From Hydnum rufescens UP504 (Eukaryota > Basidiomycota > Agaricomycetes > Cantharellales > Hydnaceae): a stretch of DNA of 64,000 bases. Below are positions 41,960 to 56,980 of this stretch, in pieces. Location of the stretch: NCBI GenBank assembly GCA_014904985.1, contig MU128968.1, forward strand, positions 1 to 64,000, in the 5' to 3' direction. The notes beneath the pieces are model-generated. The model did not search any database, had not been told where the DNA came from, and worked only from the letters and a program-made list of their open reading frames with translations. How positions within the stretch are numbered: position 1 is the stretch's first letter; the number at the start of each line of letters is the position of its first letter. The translations under genes were made by a program, and so were the position numbers.

Positions 41960-43475
41960 TACTGGGGACGAGAATATGAGTTGGCAGGCCTGGTGGCGAA
42001 ATTCATCCTTGCCTTTATAGTGACAGTTAGTTACTCATTAGCCACATCCCACCGCCCTAAAATTAGATGCCATCTACGTTAACTATTACCGTGTCATCAG
42101 GGGTGCCCTAGGACAATGGTCGTCATGACGGTCCAAGGGGTCTATCCCCACACAGGCGGCAACAGCGCATTGCGGTAAACAATCCCAAGAGGAGAACGAC
42201 AGGTACGAGTGTCCCCTGGTGCACAGCAAGTTGTTCCTTACTCTCTTCTTACGTTCTCGTCACAAGCGATACAGCCCATTGACGGCAGTAAGGCTTGTCG
42301 TCGCAGGAAGACCTTATTTTGACATCGGAATGGTACCCGTTCCTGGCCTAACTACTCTACGTTGGACTTCACACACCCCCTTCATAATACCCCACCCACC
42401 CTTAGAATAATTTCGAGTACAGAGCCATCATGTAGTCGAACCGCTCTTGGCCCCCTGCGGGAGCCTACGCGGTATATAAACGAGAATTCCAACCAACCAA
42501 CTCTACGTTGGAAATCACCGGGACGGGATGCGGGACATTCTCCGATCTTTCGTTGTTTCCTTGTTTCGTTGTTCGTCTTTCCTTTTTGCTTGCCCCTTTA
42601 GGCGACGGGCACTGGCCCCTTACACGATGTGCGTACAATTTCCCGAGTCCTTTCCTCCTCAGTTCCTTTTGTCAAAGGCTGGGTCCTTTCACAGTTGGAC
42701 CATTCGCACTGCAGCACCGGCCTTTCTAGCGAGTGGCGTGGGCTGTCGGATTATCTGTCCGTGCCCCCAGATGGGGAAATTTATGTAATCACGGGCATTC
42801 ACCCGGTCAAAAATACGAAGCGCCCTCAAGAAGAGCTAGAGTGATTTGGAAGTGGGTTACTGCAACGTCGATATCGAGCCTTGGAGTCGTGGAAGGCGGA
42901 CTCTCTTTTCCTATACAGTATACAAGGATGTACAGCAGAGATTTGACAATTGCCGTGATGATTTCCTGGACTGTACTGTCTATTGCTCAGATCTCAGGTA
43001 TTGGATCACACCAGGGAAAAAGAATGCCCCCCGATTCTCTGACATCAGGCTGCCTCGTTTGGTACCAAGCATTGGTCCACACGCAGGGATACACGTCATT
43101 CCGCTGTACCTCTGATGAGCGTCCCGCAGTATGCATGACGGATCTCTCGGATCAGTTTCTATAGAGGAGTAGATTCTTACTCCAAGAAATACAATGCCAT
43201 GGCACATAGCCAAGTACAGTAATTCCTGGTGCTGACAGTCGAGCCGATGCCCAAGTCAAGAAAGCCCAGGAGACTACGTCAGAAAAGCTAAAAGATAATG
43301 AGCATTGCCACCCATCCCTGCAAGGCCTCGAAGCGGACGGTAAAGTTTAGTAGTGTAGATTGACTAGTTCGTTTCGGTAGACTCGGAGCCAGGCGTTGAG
43401 TTTGGTTTGGATAGGGAGCAAAATTTGCTCGTCCTTGCAACAGACAACAGTGAGTGTCACTAGGGCTTTTCTACG
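41960..43475. other. Intergenic stretch, 1.5 kb, with a TATA box
   Basis: A good TATA element (GTATATAAACG) lies near 42471. A pyrimidine-rich tract follows, and then an 86-codon frame (ATG 42528, MRDILRSFVVSLFRCSSFLF) that starts like a signal peptide but shows no family. The word CTCTACGTTGGA occurs twice, near 42356 and 42501. I see no gene I can defend; part of the stretch must hold the ARG5,6 promoter. Confidence 0.35.
42471..42481 (+). promoter_or_regulatory. Possible TATA box
   Basis: GTATATAAACG is close to the consensus and is followed about 50 bases later by an ATG and CT-rich DNA. No convincing gene follows, so this may be a chance match or mark a short unrecognised transcript. 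Confidence 0.3.
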
Positions 43476-46516
<3,041 letters not shown>

Positions 46517-47195
46517 ACACGCCGAAATACAATGCGTAGATTACGGAGTAAAAACACATGTCTGAATCGATCAATCAACAGTCCTTGACAGCACCTACCG
46601 CGTGTGAGCTGATGTTCCTGTGTGGCTCGGGTTACCTTGAGGATTAGGAAAGGATGAGAAGTAATGTAATAATGGGCCGCTGACAGTGAGACGAAGACGA
46701 AACTGGAGGGCGTCATTCATTTTCGCGGAAGAAAAAATTGGCTTCGAAGCACTAAACAGTATCTTGCTCTATTTGTGTCACTTAGCCATGTTTCAGGCTC
46801 TTTCTCCTCCCTCGGGGTGCAACTGCGTTGCAAGTGTTGTCTACTCCTAATGTATTCGTATCGCAAAGCGCCTGAGAAATTAAAGTAATCACGTCTCTCT
46901 CACCTGTGCGGCTGTGCCACCATAGCCAATTCGACTGGATGGGGTCTTGTTGACTACACAGACTGTATCTCAAATGTCCATTCTCTATACCCAAGCTGCA
47001 CGGAATTATGGGGAGGAAATGACAACCCAGCAGTACTTCTTGTTGGAGGCGAACCCGGGTATTCCCTAGTGCTCGCAGTAGGGCCGAGGCGGAGAGAGAC
47101 AAACTAACGGGCCATAGGACAGTGCACTACTCCACTGATATTCAGTAAATCACTCGACATCCAAAGAATTATAGTACAATATCCCTAACACTGCT
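46517..47195. other. Convergent 3' intergenic stretch, 680 bp
   Basis: This is the shared 3' region of ARG5,6 (+) and the amylase (-). Minus-strand frames at 46447-46716 and 46782-47102 have no family motif. Nothing else is supported. Confidence 0.35.
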
Positions 47196-49721
47196 TTACG
47201 AGCCGTTACTCTTTCTGACGAAGACCGCTACCCCTGGCGACGCTAAGAACGCGCCGACTCCACTTTTCAAGATGGGTGTCTCTGGTGCGCGGTGAAGGAG
47301 GTCCATCCATGTACTCTCGGCATGCGTGTTTCCAACGTTAATGCTTACCGTATGCGATCTGGAGAAAAATTTAGTATGTCCAAGACGCAAGTGAAGTAGT
47401 GCAAAAACTCTAACGTCGTCCCATTGCTCAATACCACAACGCATCCCGGCCGAGTCTTTGTTCCACTGCGAGCAAACGCGACGACGTTGGGATCATTACT
47501 TTTCTTGAGAGCGTCCTTGCATGACCCATAGGCGAATTTCGCCCGAGCTCTCATGAGGACAGGAAGCTCCGGGATAGCATCAGGACCGTACAGATCACCG
47601 TGGTATACGCATCTAGGAGAACGAACAAGAAGTCCCACAAGATTTCAGATGAGGCTGGGTTGAACGCACGGGTATCCTTCGGGTCGTAGGAGAATGATGG
47701 CATATGCTATCGCTTTGAACGTTTTAGCGACCTGTCGAACGATTAAGAAGGCTCCGGGACTTGTTCAGTGAATAATGTACGTACCGGGCTCTCGAGGGAC
47801 TGCCCTAGGACCTGATGAAAAACACTCTTGAGGAAATGCCCTGGGCTCTTCGTTAAGAGAAAATAGGTCACCGTACTATGCGGAGTAAGAGGGTCAGAGA
47901 GAAAAAGCCCCTTGACTAGAAGCGTTGTACGTACTCATGATTCTCAACGAAAGTCACGGCATCTCTTGGACGAACTTCCACAAGGGAATCACGCATGATA
48001 CGGCGTAGATCGAAATTGGGACCCTGGATGCTAGCGTTGTGGAAATTCTCGTGCAAGGGCACGTCAAAGAGCGCTATCTAATGAAGCTCAACGCTATTAA
48101 CACCATCATGGGAAGGAATGCAGACGAACGGGGGCGCTGAGTTGTTTCATGAATGCGAGTACCAATTTAACATCGGCACTCCAGAATTCTGCTACCGAGA
48201 AGAGACGAGAATGACCAGGCACTCTGCGGGCTGTCATGACCTTCCAAGTTGCAGAATCAGAGGGAATGTGGTGGCAGTCAAAGCTATTGTCACAACAAGA
48301 CGGACAAGCCCCACTCACAAAATCACACAAGAAGCGGTAATCAAAGTGCTTACAGGCATCCAGTCGAAAGCCCATTCCGCCAGTTTCCTGGCATTAGCTT
48401 AGGTGAGACAATTCTACCAGGTTGATTGAAGATTAGAACTTACATTGAGGATCCAAGTTGACCAGGCTAGGAGATCAGAACGTACTGCTGGATGTAAATG
48501 ATCGATCTATGAAGATCAAAAGGTGTCACTAAGGATTATAACGGAGAGGCAGCTCTCGACTAACGTCGGCACCCAACAGGTAGTCATAATTTCCTAATTC
48601 ATTGGAGACATGTTGGCTCCAACCTTTCGGTCGAGCCTGTGTGATTTTGAACACCCCTTTGATCCTTTCGCGTGCATCCCAATCGATACCTAAAGATCCA
48701 GTTGGAAGGAAACGGATTCAGGAATATGAACAATCCCCCCCCTCACCTGTAAAATGCTCATATGACCAAATCATGCGGCTGTACTGGAATCAAATTGGAT
48801 AAATAATGGATTGTCAAACAAATGAAGAACCGAACCTTGCCCCGCCGGCCTGGAAAAGTGAAATGCGTCCACCCCTGTGGATTCCAGAGTCAGTCGTCGA
48901 ATGACCTTGGAATGAATCACACATGCCTCTATGGTTTTTTCGGGACCGATTGGGATCCTCCGGTCAGAAGGGTCAACTGGCTCCGCAGTAAACCTGGAGC
49001 GATCACGTCGACAGACAGAAAAAAAGTCAGAGGACGTGAAACTGACTGCTCGATGCGATCTGCGCCTATTTTATGCTAGTGCAAGCAAGAGAAAATTGAA
49101 AAATGTTGGCTAGCTGAATGCTGCAATTTCCTACGTTTAGAACGGCGTCGACGAGAACTTGGATTCCATGCTGACGGGCCGCTGCAATTGCGCGTATGAG
49201 CTCGGCCTTGGAGCCCCATCGAGTCTCGATCGCTTCTTTCTGGTCAAACTCTCCTAAATCCCAGAGATCATACGCGTCGTATCCTCGGCCATACTGACCA
49301 AGGGGATGCAAGGGTTAAACATCCGGAGGAAGAGCAAAAGGATGCGGGATGTTTGCCTTTTCCATAGCCTTGTTTGGTGCTAGAAAGCGAGCCAGGATTA
49401 GAAGAAGCGTAGTCAAAGCGTTTGGGGTGAGTAAAGGCTTACGTGGTAGCCAGACTTGAGTGACACCCAATTGGGCCAGGCGAGGGATTTCATTTTGAAA
49501 GTGACACCACCACGACACCTCGGGTGTACCAATGACATCCCATTCAAAGAACTGGATCTATAAAATAAAATAGAAATTGACACCAATGATGTTTCCGGGG
49601 ATAGTGGCCACTCGAAGAAGCAGACCATGAGTGGATTTACACCTTCAGTTGCCCCAAGATCCATCTGTTCTAAAGACGGTGTTCTCCCAAGCCGAAAGCG
49701 CCAGTTCCACGATGGTAGCAT
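47196..49721 (-). CDS. Alpha-amylase, GH13, intracellular type
   Basis: About 520 residues from a dozen exons. MLPSWNWRFRLGRTPSLEQM leads to GVNPLM|IQFFEWDV, SWWCHFQNEIPRLAQLGVT, QVWLP, YGRGYDAYDLWDLGEFDQ and ILVDAVLNH-like. Then come GIDWDARERIKGVFKI, NELGNYDYLLGADV, the nucleophile region GFRLDACKHFDYRFL, the acid/base region FSVAEFWS, LFDVPLHENFHNAS, the third catalytic Asp in TFVENHD, AYAIILLRPEGYPCV, VYHGDLYG and a C-terminal beta domain. There is no signal peptide, so it is the cytosolic maltohexaose-type GH13_5 enzyme, possibly used on glycogen. At the HD site the exon structure needs either a 4 nt exon (47872-47875) or a 20-residue insertion. Exons around 48800-49050 are not fully resolved. 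Confidence 0.88.
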
Positions 49722-51702
49722 GATCGGTTGTTAGTACTGGATCCCAAGACTTGATTAGCTTTGCTAAGAATGCACGTCCAGCAGACATGTGTACCAGTCC
49801 GAAAATTCACGCAATCAAGTTGTGGGCTTGTGGTCGCTTTTGATTGAGGATTCCTTGGATTACATAACAATTTGGCAATTTCCGACAATAGGGAGTTTCA
49901 AGTTGCCCAAAAGTCCATCCATAAGTCACTCATAAGTGTTTTCATAAACTATTCATAAAGTTCTGAGAAAAGTTGTGAAAAGAGTTATGGATGCCCTAAT
50001 GGTCAAAATTCATTCCATAAATGATCTGGAGAGTGAGGTGGTGGCATTCGAGGTAGAACAACACCAGCATACCCGAAATGTATCTGAACGTCTAACTGTC
50101 TCTCAAATCTTACAAAAGTAACTTTCCAAATCGGGGCGATGGTATATTATATATTTTTATTCTTCGCACTTATTGTAGGTCAGTCAAGGAGCCTGGTCTC
50201 GCGCTCAAGGAGCTTGGTTGTTATACATACCCAATATCTCCATCACTTTCTATAGTGCATTTTGTTGGCGGAGTACTCGTATATACTAGAACGACGGGGC
50301 TCAGTCTCTGGTAAAAGAACTGAGATTGTGACAAAGTACCTAGACGACGGGACTACAACGGGTCCGAGTCAGGTGCTATACTATTGAAGAGAGAATAGAA
50401 AAAAGGGCTAACCTCAGTCTCTGGTAAAAGAACTGAGGGAGCACAGAATGAGCATGTACTGAATATAAGTAATCGGTAATGCCAGGTATCAAAAAAGAGT
50501 AGGCGGAAACAATAAAATGATGGGGGATCAACACCGACGAAGTCATCGGGTCGTTATACCGTATCCGGCTGCCCTCCAACAATTTGTTGTTATAGTCGTT
50601 ATTTCTCACCACTGGTCGATTTAAGGGTTAGCACGAAACATGGCGACTCAATGTCCGAGAGTTTCGAGTTTTTCCCCGTCCACGCTGGCCAGCTGCGTCT
50701 ATTCAATCGACTGTGCGTGATCCCAGGATCTTTGTCTTTGACATTCCATTTTCCCTGTGGCCCATGACTCCATTACTTTTTTTGTGGCCTGATTATGAAC
50801 GCTTCAGGCCATTAGGCCCCTGTCGCACCGCCAACGTCCACCCCACCTCCCCTTTCGCCTTGGAGCAAGCTCAAACATATAATCTACCTGGCTGCATATA
50901 CTCTCGTCTCCGTCTTTGGGGCCACATTACGATCGATAAAATCGTCAAATCCACAGCAATGCCTGGAATGCTACTGCCCTCTGAATCATATTACGCCTTA
51001 GTCAACTGATGCATTACTGGCGTGATTAGATACACCGCAAGGACTCGATGCGGGGTGATTATATCTGCTTGGGGCATGAAACCCGCCACGCCTGTAGTCC
51101 ATGTCTCGCAGCTAGGACGAACCCTTGACTTATCACGTCTGACGCGGAAGCCGCTAATTTAATTTTCCACCATTGCATCAACTGATGAGCGGGCGATTCA
51201 AATATAACACGAAGACGAATTGGTTCAAGATTGATAGCTGTCCAGATTCCGCCGTTCTTGAGGTGAGCGTGTCTTTCTCGATTTCTGTTGGGGAGAAAAT
51301 TCATCCCTGACAATCTGGGAAGCCTTCTATGATGGCTGTCCTGATATCCCTCTGGTATTAACTTGGTTCGTACATCTGACAGATGGCTCAGTCCTCGCCC
51401 ACGAAAATCACTATGTACAGTACTGGCTCGCAAATGTCGCCGCACAAACTTCGCCCACGGGCTGAGAGTCCCAGATAGCACGATCACTGGTCTCAGGCCT
51501 GAGGCTCGGTCATTAGCATCCAATTCACCGATTCCATGTCGCTGTAATGTACGGTACAATCACAAATTTTCTAATGACGTTCCCGAGGCTCAACCAGGGA
51601 AATATCCACCCTCTGGGACCTATGTGAATCCCAGTGCATAAGTGTCGTGTCCATGCTGTAAGTAGTAATTGCTGGTGGTGCGTATAAATACCGAATCCTT
51701 CA
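49722..51702. other. Intergenic stretch, 2 kb, with a duplicated hairpin
   Basis: Open frames (50713-51009 +, 51059-51559 -) have no family motif and no clear splice pattern. A 25-base sequence with CTCAGT/ACTGAG ends occurs identically at 50300 and 50413. The stretch 49890-50010 repeats CATAAGT and CATAAA words. I support no gene. Confidence 0.35.
50300..50437. repeat. Direct repeat of a 25 bp hairpin
   Basis: The same 25 bases lie at 50300-50324 and 50413-50437, 113 bp apart. Each copy begins CTCAGT and ends ACTGAG, so each can form a 6 bp stem with a 13 base loop (CTCTGGTAAAAGA). The first also has ACGACGGGG before it, echoed by GACGACGGG at 50343. It could be the duplicated end of a small mobile element or a regulatory RNA structure. 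Confidence 0.55.
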
Positions 51703-52761
51703 TTAGGAATGGGAACTTCGGCAAGGGAATGGACATTCTGTGGTCCGTGATACTTCCCCTATCTTCCCATCGAGCTCTCCAACTCCATCCTCAGAACGCT
51801 TTATACCCATGAGCCGCAATAGGGAGTCTCTCATCGCGTCGAACACAGCGGAGTGGGGGGCAGGGTATATCGATTCAATCTGATGTCGGTAGATTTTCCC
51901 ACTCAGCGGAGAGAACGAATACGTGGACAATCTATAGAGTAGGCAGTGTCATTCACATTGCACAACAAGGTAGCCGAGAGATCAAGATCACGTACACATT
52001 CCATTCCGCGTTCGTTGATGTGAGGCGGGACTTGCCCAGCATTGTCAAGTCAATCTTCACATTACGCTCGCGGACGCCGCCAGGGACGATCTGCATACGC
52101 TCGAGACTGACCGAACAGTCGGTATAGAGTGTCGTGAATGAGGATCGCAGCAAGACTGCAGAACCTTGGTATAGAGGAAGACCTAGAGCAAAAAAGAAAC
52201 CCAGTTCAGCGTTCGGCGGCCCATGGCAAAACGAGTCGGATTGATCCTCACCCTGTATGTGGAATGTCTGGGGAAATGGTGGTGGGAGTGGAATAGGAGG
52301 TGTATATGAGAGTTCTACTAATTTTGAATATATTGGCTCGTCATCTCCGGACTGCGCGTCGTGGGATGCATTAAGAATCAGACCCGAATTGAAGAATTCT
52401 GGTAGGGTGCTCGTCAAAACGTAGAGTCCGCGTCCTTTAAGTGTGTACACACATCGGCATGGAGTAAGATTAGCAGAACAGGCAGAGGCTTACCTACCCG
52501 AAGGTCCCATTCTGCATCATCCACCTCTTCTCCATTGTCCGGTGGCCTATTACTGGGCCGAGTTGGATGAAATTTAAAGACTGGGTCAATTCGGGGCGAA
52601 ACTGACTGGCGGAGAAGTAGCCGTTGCGTTCCAGTGGACACATTGGAGGGAGTTTCAACGCCGATGGCTTTCTGGGTGTGAACGCGTCGCGCTTGCAGTT
52701 TAACCAGTGTGCGACATATATTTGCAGTAAGCGACCGCATCTTCGGAAATAACCGAAGCAT
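51703..52761 (-). CDS. C6orf136/DUF2358-like mitochondrial protein
   Basis: The N-terminus MLRLFPKMRSLTANICRT is basic and hydrophobic, like a mitochondrial presequence. The core reads RGLYVLTSTLPEFFNSGL, then PIYSKLVELSYTPP, GLPLYQGSAVLLRSSFTTLY, TDCSVSLERMQIVPGGVRER and VKIDLTMLGKSR. After an intron (GT at about 51999) it continues VLSTYSFSPLSGKIYRHQIE, SIYPAPHSAVFDAMRDSLLR and LMGIKR. The layout (helical entry, ......V...W.l.G..R, Y.FSP.SG.I.RH....I.P.P, closing helix) is that of the DUF2358 family with human C6orf136. The family's role is unknown. It diverges from its left neighbours and ends close to a stop that follows CRSSHS. Confidence 0.6.
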
Positions 52762-52928
52762 ACTGCGGCGACAACTACAATGGTCTCGCACTGCAGTGAA
52801 TTATAGTTCGAAGAATGCAGTGATGTCTGTCAACATAAAAGAAGCATCTTGGGAGTGTCTTGGAGACTCCCTTCAGGCAGGGGATAAGTTGAATACTGCC
52901 GCACGTAGGCGCCCCACGCCTGAACCGA

Positions 52929-55098
52929 TCACAGAACCAAGGGGCCCACGATCGCAGCAATAATAAAACCCGACCCTAGTCCTCCGACACGGGCACTCAT
53001 AGTCACACCGCGTGATTTGGACTTCGATGATGGAATGGTCGAACTGGAAGATATAACCTGATTTGTGAGAGTTCCCAAAGGCACGACCGATGCTGGGAGG
53101 GCAGATACAGTGTGGAAGCTGCCCGTCATGGAGATCGCTATCGCTGACGAGCCGGAACGGTCAGCAGGCCATATGGAGGGAGACGAGGACAAAGAAGGAC
53201 CTGAAGGATTCGTAATAGGGGCGAAGCCTACCGACGGAGGCGACGCTCGGAATACTGTATAAACATTTTTCTATCCCGATGCAACGAAAGTGAGAAAGAC
53301 GTGACGAATTCGCGAGATCCTCTTACCAAAAATGCATCTCCAATTATCCACTCGAGGGACGTACTGTTCCCTAGATCCAGCCCGAAGAATGCTATGATAA
53401 GTCGAGTAAAATTAGACGGAAAAATAGTTGGGAGTTCCTCAAAAGCGCACCCCCAGCGCACGTCACCCCACTAAGGTCAACAGGCCGACTGAAATCGCCA
53501 GGGCTTATTGGATAGGTCTGGCTACCAAAGGACAGGCTGACCTGCAATGAATATACTCAGACATTATATCCCATTTATCACGCAGGAATAGCGTACCTCA
53601 ATGACTGTAGAACAAGCTTTCCGCGGAAGATTTAGTTGATAGCGCAAGCCACAAAATTCTCTGACTCACGATAGGTATAGTAATTCTGTAAGCTTCCCGT
53701 ACCCAATGCTGCTCCAGGGATAGTGGCGTACAATAAAGACATGAAGGCTGTCGGCCCCGCAACTGATAATCCAAAACGTTACGGAGAGTTGCTCATAGAC
53801 GAAGACGAATGTTGAACATACTCAGAGAAGTCCCAGTGTCTATTGCTGCTTGAGCCTCGATATTGAAGGTTTTTCCTTGTATTATGATACCTAGGGGAGA
53901 TGCTTAGCGGAATGGAGTGATAATCCACTGTGGATATGACAGACTTCGAAGTGGGATCATCCAGTAAGATGAGACTGTTAAGTCGACATAATCAATCGGG
54001 TCATCATAATAGGCATTATTTGTAAATCTGGACAGAGAACTTGGAACGTCAGTCCGAAGTCAAGATGCTTTAGATGTACCCGATATCCATATAACCACCA
54101 GGCTCAGTGACCTGGGCGCTCGTATCATTTGAGTACCTGAAATGTAATATTAAGTCTGTACACCTGATGAATGTGTCGAATGAAGGTACCGAGTGAGGTA
54201 AAAGGCGAAAAGTGGTTGTGCCCACACATTCTGTTCAGCGAGACTTTGCCACCATGGTGTACCCTTGGTCTGGGCTAAAGGGGTCCAGGCGAGACCCATG
54301 AGACCTGAGCTGCATTAAAGTCAGGAAAGTTATTAATGGGGATGCGGCACATGCTTAACGAACACTGGTCCCCCAGAAGAGATGACATCGGAAGTTAACT
54401 CGTTGATAACACCGAAAGCCTGATTGGTTGTGGTAAATCCAGCCATTGTGACGGTATCCTGGCCTAAAATAAGAGATGAGATCCACAAGACCTGACTGAA
54501 TAACAAGGAGGATAGAACGATTACCGACGATGCCTTTGACTTCTCCGGAACCGTAAACAATGTCCAAAGAGAGAGAAGAATTTTCAAATGTGGTTGACAT
54601 GGATGGGTCAAATACATCGGCGATATTGGGGCAGTTAGATGTGCACGATGACGAGGCTACCCAAAGGTCCGCGGAGCCTCTAGTTCACACATCAGCGATG
54701 GAGCACCAAGTAGGATGGACCACACTAACGTGTCAAGAATCACGTAGAAAGATCGCGCTAAGGAGACATGGTGGGGTCAGTATCCGTCGAAAAGTGGAGA
54801 GAGAATAGTACAAACAGGGCGTGCCAATGGACATAGATCCATAGTAAGAATAGTCGCTGTTCAGGTTGGTCAACGATTCTGTGGTGTAGCCTTGTTGCCT
54901 CTTTGCTTTATGTGCCGCATGATATTTAGCCTGGAGGAGATCACCTTGAGTCTGAAGCCACCAGGCCCGCTCCTGGGAGGTCTTTGCATTGAAATTGTTG
55001 CGGATTAGAGGGATGGAAGTCGCAGCTACGATATACAGAGGGCATGAGATAATTTTGATTAGAAATGCGGTAAAAATTATTGCAGGGAACCGGGGCAT
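52929..55098 (-). CDS. GPI-anchored pepsin-like aspartic protease (family A1)
   Basis: A signal peptide (MPRFPAIIFTAFLIKIISC) is followed by a propeptide with AKYHAAHKAKRQQGYTTESL and the mature start SDYSYYGSMSIGTP. First catalytic site: SFYVILDTGSADLWVASSSC, split by an intron within D-T-G. Further blocks are CPNIADVFDPSMSTTF, DIVYGSGEVKGIVG, SGLMGLAWTPLAQTKGTPWW and LFAFYLTRYSND. The second catalytic site is AAIDTGTSL. After WIIGDAFLVRG-like and VGFAPITNP comes a Ser/Thr-rich stalk of about 80 residues and a hydrophobic end (GLGSGFIIAAIVGPLVL), a GPI signal. It is not closely similar to the protease at 10974-13386 in its motifs, so a recent tandem duplication is unlikely. Exons between 53240 and 54300 are partly inferred. 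Confidence 0.85.
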
Positions 55099-55795
55099 GA
55101 GAGGCACAATATAGGCTATAAATCGGGGGCACTAATTTAGTTGTCAGCAAACTGTATTACGTCAGTCGAAACCAACTGACCTAGCAGTGATGGAAATTTT
55201 ATTTGACTGTAATGTTCATGGCTACATCATGGGCTCGGGATTACTCCATGCAGGATCCTCCTCACGATCGCTTTTTGGATCTAGTCCAGCGCATAATATG
55301 ATAAAGATTTTTAACGCCGCTGTGTTCCGTATTCTCCGACAAGCTTATAATCTTTTCACTTATACCTTGGCGCGTATTTTGCGGGATGCCTGACATTCTT
55401 TGTGAGAACCCCATCGAATCCGCCAATTATGAAGATGAGGATGAGAAGAACAGCTCAGGGCTGGTCGGCGAGGATCTGTATTTGATCTTGCTTTGCTTTG
55501 ACCCTGGTTTCGGAGCATGAGTGTGAGTTCTTGGTCAGTACCATCGTGTAAAACAGTACTCATCGTATCTCTTCACGCCAACGATTTCGGAGGGTGTTGC
55601 CCAATGGACTTCCTGGAAGGCGTAATGGATTTTCTAATGCAAGACCCAGCATTTAATTGTGGATTATTCTACCGAGCAAAGCGTATGTTGCTTGAATTCG
55701 AAATGGATAGCCAAACCTCTGTCATTCGATACACTGATACACAAGAACCATGCTAGATTACGTGGCAACTGAAAAAGAGACAACATCCAATAGAT
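55099..55795. other. Intergenic stretch, 700 bp
   Basis: No gene is supported. Short frames on both strands (55187-55393, 55517-55756 +) lack motifs. The stretch lies between the start of the protease (-) and the 3' end of the tautomerase (-), so it should contain the protease promoter. Confidence 0.35.
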
Positions 55796-56412
55796 TCATT
55801 CGAATTTCTGCGGAGGAGCGCCTGCGGCCCAATTCTTGCTTTCCTGAGAGCTGAACTGACCTGCGTGCCTGACAAGATCCTACAAACAGACGGGCGTGTC
55901 AGATAATATATTCGTCGGGCCGCAGAAGAATGAAGCATGACTCGCAGTCGAAAGAGCCTCTACCAGGGTAGTCTGGATACTCCCCTCCTTCGACCAAGGT
56001 TGCAGCACCTTGTCAAGGCCCTCTAGGATCTTTTTCTTCACTTCGGGACCACGCCCCCCTTTAATTAGACCTTCGACGCGTATGTGGCTGTTTTCGGGTT
56101 CACCCCCAGAGAAAACAGAGTTGAGAGGTAGTTCTATAAATGCAACTTTGACATCGAAGGGTGGCGCCCCCGTTTCGGAAGCATGCACTATATTCCAGTG
56201 TAAAAGAGTGGACACAAGGGAGATTGGAAAGAATATGCAAGGATGTGAAGGGGAGATTACCTCTGGTGAATTCTTTCGCGATGTTGGCCTGGACCGTCAT
56301 TATAAGTCATAGTCAGTCTAAAAATAGCAGCTCAACAGAGCATAAACTCGTATTCAACCTTGTCTTCAGGAGTGAACAAGTGTCTAGGATGATAAATGCG
56401 ATAGAAAGGCAT
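55796..56412 (-). CDS. Tautomerase-3 (cis-CaaD-like) family protein
   Basis: Exon 1 reads MPFYRIYHPRHLFTPEDK, with Pro directly after Met, the position of the catalytic amino-terminal proline in this superfamily. After an intron come TVQANIAKEFTR, then ETGAPPFDVKVAFIELPLNS, VFSGGEPENSHIRVEGLIKG and a helix with LEGLDKVLQPWSKEG. A last exon gives ESKNWAAGAPPQKFE. The order fits fungal tautomerase_3 proteins (about 140-150 residues), related to cis-3-chloroacrylic acid dehalogenase. The real substrate in fungi is unknown. The promoter carries an inverted-repeat element from 76 bp upstream of the start. Confidence 0.75.
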
Positions 56413-56487
56413 GTTTATGTATGGCACGTCAATTGATGGTTGCGGAGAGCACGTGACCTCGGGTCGTCGAAAGACTGGATAACACGT

Positions 56488-56980
56488 GCTAGTTTTTGCT
56501 AGCGTAACGCGAGATAGGCTCGAGTTATGATGTCCGCCCCGCGGACCGAAACTCCTCGCCAATGCTGGATGAGATGAGCTCAGTGTCTCTTACTGCGTGT
56601 GGGCGGAGAAGTCCGAAGGACGCCGAATTCTCATCAATTCGGGCAGCGCTGAAGCCTTAGCCTCGAGAGAAGCTGGACTGAAGAATAGGCTTACAGCAGT
56701 GTACTTCGGGCTCTTGGAGCGTGGGAAAGACAAGCTGCAATGACTATGCAACCCTGTCTCAGACACGCATTGTTTTGACCTGATCAAAAGGGATGGTGGG
56801 CGGGTGAAAAGAGAATTCTTCGTCTCGAGAGCACAGCAGAAGATATTCTCGGCTAAGCGACTACTGTGTGAGTGAAGCACTGTCGTCTCCAGGAATCCGG
56901 CATCTCCCGGATTGGCGCCGGCTCGAACTCTAATGCCGGCCTCATCCAGCAATATCTCGCTCCGCTACGCAAAAACTAGC
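56488..56980. mobile_element. Inverted-repeat element, 493 bp (MITE-like)
   Basis: The left end 56488-56516 and the reverse complement of 56953-56980 agree over about 28 bases. Both start GCTAGTTTTTGC, run into TAGCG and end GCGAGATA, with one or two gaps. The interior has a minus-strand open frame (56590-56952) with no motif, so it is not a transposase. I see no clear target-site duplication. The element lies directly upstream of the tautomerase gene and could affect its expression. Confidence 0.55.

Noticed and set aside
42528..42788. Secreted small protein downstream of a TATA box
   Set aside because: The first 20 residues look hydrophobic, but no family, no cysteine pattern and no clear end. 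Evidence is too thin to call a gene.
51059..51559. 166-codon minus-strand frame
   Set aside because: No domain, no splice signals in sensible places, and strong overlap with a plus-strand frame. I could not connect it to the C6orf136-like gene.
56590..56952. 120-codon minus-strand gene
   Set aside because: It lies entirely inside the inverted-repeat element 56488-56980 and has no transposase or host motif.
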